Source: an uncultured Pseudomonadota bacterium (GTDB lineage: Bacteria; Pseudomonadota; Gammaproteobacteria; Steroidobacterales; Steroidobacteraceae). From it: a stretch of 13,824 nucleotides of DNA. The notes under the pieces are model-generated. The model was given only the letters and a program-made list of their open reading frames with translations, was not told where the DNA came from and made no database searches. Where the stretch lies: assembly GCA_946479515.1 (NCBI GenBank), contig CAMLGF010000085.1, forward strand, positions 1 through 13,824. The letters run 5' to 3'. Within the stretch, counting starts at the first letter, position 1, and each line of letters opens with the position of its first letter. A program made the position numbers and the translations under genes. Shown here piece by piece: positions 8,563-13,824 of this stretch.

Positions 8563-9431
8563 TGCCGCGCGCCTGCCTGCTCGGGTTCGGCGAAGTGGGT
8601 CAGACCCTGGCACGGGAACTTGCCTCGCGGGTCGCGGCACTGAGCGCGTGGGATCTGAAATTCACCGACCCGGGCAGCGCGCCTCACCGCGCCGCCGCGG
8701 CGCGGGGAGTGCTCGCGGCGAGTGCGGCACAGGCCATTGCCGGGGCCGACATCGTCATCAGTGCAGTCACCGCGGCGCAGATGGAGGCGGCCGCGCGCTC
8801 GATTGCGCCGCATCTCGCATCCCGTGCCTGGTACTTCGATCTGAACTCGACTTCGCCCGCGGCCAAGGTCGCCGCAGCCGCGGTGATCGAGCAGGCGGGC
8901 GGCCGCTTCGTGGAAGCGGCCATCATGTCGCCCATCGCGCCGCGCGGCGCGGCGTCGCCGATGCTGATCGGCGGAGCGCATGCCGTGCAGTTCCAGCCGC
9001 TGGCCTCGCAGCTGGGTTTCACCGGCTTGCGGGTGCTGCCGGGCAAGCTCGGGTTGGCATCGGCGGCGAAGATGTGTCGCAGCGTTCTGGTCAAGGGTCT
9101 GGAGGCGTTGGTGCTGGAGTCGCTGCTGTCCGCGCGGCGGCATGGCGTGGATGACGTCGTGCTGGAGTCCCTGCGCGATCTGGAGATCGGCGACTGGCGG
9201 GAAAGTGCCCGCTACATGGCATCGCGCGCGCTGCTGCACGGCGCACGCCGTGCCGAGGAAATGCGTGAAGCGAGCCGCACCGTGGGCGAGGCGGGTCTCA
9301 CGCCGCACATGAGTTCCGCCTGCGCCGTGTGGCAGGAATGGGCCGCGGTGCATTCGCAATTCAGCGCGGACCAACTGCCGCAACTGCTCGATGGGCTGCT
9401 GGCGGCGCATCCGGCGCGGGAGACGGCATGA
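8562..9431 (+). CDS. NAD(P)-dependent 6-phosphogluconate-dehydrogenase-like protein, DUF1932 family
   Basis: This is a 289-residue beta-hydroxyacid-dehydrogenase-type protein. The Rossmann motif LLGFGEVGQTLA (GxGxxG, residues 8-13) is at the N-terminus. ADIVISAVTA and FDLNSTSP follow, where family members bind the nicotinamide and substrate. AAIMSPIAPRGAASPMLIGG is around 119-138, and a catalytic-type Lys170 sits in LASAAKMCRS. The C-terminal helical part (about 180-265) matches the DUF1932 extension. Its position inside the protocatechuate operon, overlapping ligU by one base and ligJ by four, makes a role in this pathway or in a side reaction likely. No known step of the route needs this enzyme, because CHMS oxidation is done by LigC. 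The substrate is therefore unknown. Confidence 0.85.
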   Translation: MPRACLLGFGEVGQTLARELASRVAALSAWDLKFTDPGSAPHRAAAARGVLAASAAQAIAGADIVISAVTAAQMEAAARSIAPHLASRAWYFDLNSTSPAAKVAAAAVIEQAGGRFVEAAIMSPIAPRGAASPMLIGGAHAVQFQPLASQLGFTGLRVLPGKLGLASAAKMCRSVLVKGLEALVLESLLSARRHGVDDVVLESLRDLEIGDWRESARYMASRALLHGARRAEEMREASRTVGEAGLTPHMSSACAVWQEWAAVHSQFSADQLPQLLDGLLAAHPARETA

Positions 9432-10446
9432 TCATCGACTGTCACGGCCACTACACCACCGCGCCGGAACGCCACAATCGATTCCGCGCCTCGCAGCTGG
9501 CGCATTTCAAGGATCCGGCGCAGCCGCGACCCGGGGCCCCGGGGGTCAGCGACGACGAGATCCGCGAGAGCATCGAGAACAACCAGCTCAAGCTGCAGCG
9601 CGAGCGCGGCGCGGATCTCACGCTGTTCTCGCCGCGCGCCTCCGCGATGGGGCATCACGAGGGCGACGAGGCCGTGTCACTGGCCTGGACACGTGCCTGC
9701 AATGACCTCGTCCAGCGGGTCGTAGGCCTGTACCCGGAGAACTTCGCGGCGGTGTGCCAGCTGCCGCAGTCGCCGGGCGCGACGCTCGCGCAGTCGATCC
9801 ATGAACTGGAGCGCTGCGTGCGCGAGCTCGGCTTCGTGGGCTGCAATCTCAATCCGGATCCTTCCGGCGGCCATTGGACCTCACCGCCGCTCACGGACCG
9901 GCATTGGTATCCGTTGTACGAGAAGATGGTCGAGCTCGACGTGCCGGCCATGGTGCACGTCTCGGCATCCTGCAATCCGAATTTTCATGCCACGGGCGCC
10001 CACTACATCAACGCCGACACCACGGCCTTCATGCAGTTCATCCAGGGCGATCTGTTCCGCGATTTCCCGACGTTGCGCTTCGTCATTCCGCACGGGGGCG
10101 GCGCGGTTCCATATCACTGGGGGCGCTACCGTGGTCTGGCGGACATGCTCAAGCGGCCGCCGCTGGCCGGGCACGTCATGCGCAACGTGTTCTTCGACAC
10201 CTGCGTCTACCACCAGCCGGGCATCGACCTGCTGGTCAAAGTGATCGACGTGGACAACATCCTGTTCGGATCGGAGATGGTCGGCGCCGTGCGGGGCATC
10301 GACCCCACCACGGGCCATTACTTCGACGACACGAAGCGCTACATCGACGCGCTGGCGATACCGGTGGCCGACAAGCACAGGATTTTCGAAAGCAATGCGC
10401 GGCGCGTGTATCCACGCCTCGACGCGCAATTGAAAGCGAGGGGCCG

Positions 10447-10450
<4 letters not shown>
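9428..10450 (+). CDS. ligJ: 4-oxalomesaconate hydratase LigJ, amidohydrolase superfamily
   Basis: This zinc enzyme adds water to the isomerised 4-oxalomesaconate, giving CHA for LigK (EC 4.2.1.83). The product has 340 residues, like the Sphingobium enzyme. Metal and active-site residues seen are IDCHGHY (His6, His8), VHVS (His177), PHGGGAVPYHWGRYRG (His222) and FGSEM (Glu283). The Glu replaces the Asp of ordinary amidohydrolases, which is a LigJ hallmark. The ATG at 9428 overlaps the preceding stop (ATGA), and its own stop overlaps the next ATG in the same way. The open frame extends further 5' only as a shadow of the DUF1932 gene. It is unrelated to the GalB-type hydratase. Confidence 0.95.
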
Positions 10451-13504
<3,054 letters not shown>

Positions 13505-13528
13505 TCCAGGAAAGGTGAACAAGGGGAC

Positions 13529-13824
13529 ATGACCATGCCGCTGACTCAACCGCCATTTCGCGCCGATCACGTCGGCAGCCTGTTGCGGCCGCCGGCGTTG
13601 AGCCGAGCGCGCGCCGAATACGCCGCCGGGCGCCTCAGCGCCGCGCAGCTCCAGGAGTGCGAGGACCAGGCGATCCGCGACGTGGTGCGCATGCAGGAGG
13701 ACGTCGGGTTGCAGGGCATCACCGATGGCGAATTCCGCCGGTCCTCGTGGCACATGGATTTCCTGTACCAGATCGGTGGCGTGCGCAAGGTGCAGCAGAA
13801 CATCACCGTGCATTTCCACAGCGA
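13529..13824 (+). CDS. MetE-like methyltransferase (cobalamin-independent methionine synthase C-terminal-domain family), N-terminal part
   Basis: The gene runs off the right edge; 98 codons are visible. The start FRADHVGSLLRPPAL, the ...EDQAIRDVVRMQEDVGLQGITDGEFRRSSWHMDF segment and the overall layout are typical of single-domain MetE-like proteins (YxjG/YxjH type, UROD/MetE superfamily) rather than full two-domain MetE. The zinc-binding His/Cys residues would lie beyond the edge. ATG 13529 is listed; ATG 13535 is in frame and better spaced from AAGGGG at 13521-13526, so the start is uncertain by two codons. It lies 24 bp after ligC and probably belongs to the same transcript. Possible roles are methyl transfer from methyl-folate to homocysteine or another thiol, in line with one-carbon units released from methoxylated aromatics. 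That link is inferred. Confidence 0.85.
   Translation, partial: MTMPLTQPPFRADHVGSLLRPPALSRARAEYAAGRLSAAQLQECEDQAIRDVVRMQEDVGLQGITDGEFRRSSWHMDFLYQIGGVRKVQQNITVHFHS

Noticed and set aside
7702..9410. Two long antisense frames (7702-8640 and 8445-9410) opposite ligU and the DUF1932 gene.
   Set aside because: Arg/Ala/His-rich translations without domains; the forward genes carry clear family motifs.
9874..10446. Open 5' extension of the ligI-ligA frame, which would suggest a further N-terminal domain.
   Set aside because: It is the shadow of ligJ. The ATG at 10447 overlaps the ligJ stop and yields the normal LigI N-terminus.

Overview
The window is GC-rich bacterial chromosome with almost no non-coding space. 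The left half carries the order ftsK-lolA-(VanZ-like)-rarA-crcB-(membrane protein)-serS. The ftsK-lolA-rarA-serS neighbourhood is typical of Gammaproteobacteria, and the GC content together with the gene content to the right would suit a Xanthomonadales/Nevskiales/Steroidobacterales-type soil or water organism. That placement is an inference; there is no rRNA in the window.

Region 1 (1-5451, + strand) is a housekeeping run: the end of the FtsK DNA translocase, the LolA lipoprotein chaperone, a VanZ-like membrane protein, the RarA clamp-loader-like ATPase, a CrcB/Fluc fluoride channel, an unrecognised CPBP-like membrane protein and seryl-tRNA synthetase. Gaps are very short or overlapping, so the run may be largely co-transcribed. 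Between rarA and crcB lies a 12-codon open frame joined to both neighbours by ATGA overlaps, containing a perfect 12-bp AT-rich palindrome.

Region 2 (5458-6675, - strand) is a LysR-type regulator with an unusual architecture: two consecutive winged-helix DNA-binding domains ahead of one effector domain. It ends 6 bp from the serS stop and is divergent from the catabolic operon. A CTCAT-N6-ATGAG inverted repeat lies in the divergent spacer.

Region 3 (6789 to the right edge, + strand) is a complete protocatechuate 4,5-cleavage (meta-cleavage) operon: ligK, ligU, a DUF1932/6-phosphogluconate-dehydrogenase-like gene, ligJ, a ligI-ligA gene, ligB, ligC, then the start of a MetE-like methyltransferase gene. 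The chemistry runs: protocatechuate opened by LigAB; CHMS oxidised by LigC to 2-pyrone-4,6-dicarboxylate (PDC); PDC hydrolysed by LigI; the product isomerised by LigU; hydrated by LigJ; and cleaved by LigK to pyruvate and oxaloacetate. Most junctions are 1-4 bp overlaps, implying translational coupling.

The most interesting feature is that PDC hydrolase (LigI) and the dioxygenase alpha subunit (LigA) form one uninterrupted 419-codon reading frame. It joins the first and third enzymes of the pathway covalently, with the second (LigC) encoded two genes downstream. The tandem-HTH LysR regulator, the DUF1932 dehydrogenase of unknown role and the MetE-like gene (a possible link to one-carbon metabolism from O-demethylation of lignin aromatics) are the other points worth a second look. 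No RNA genes, insertion sequences, CRISPR arrays or convincing intrinsic terminators were seen.
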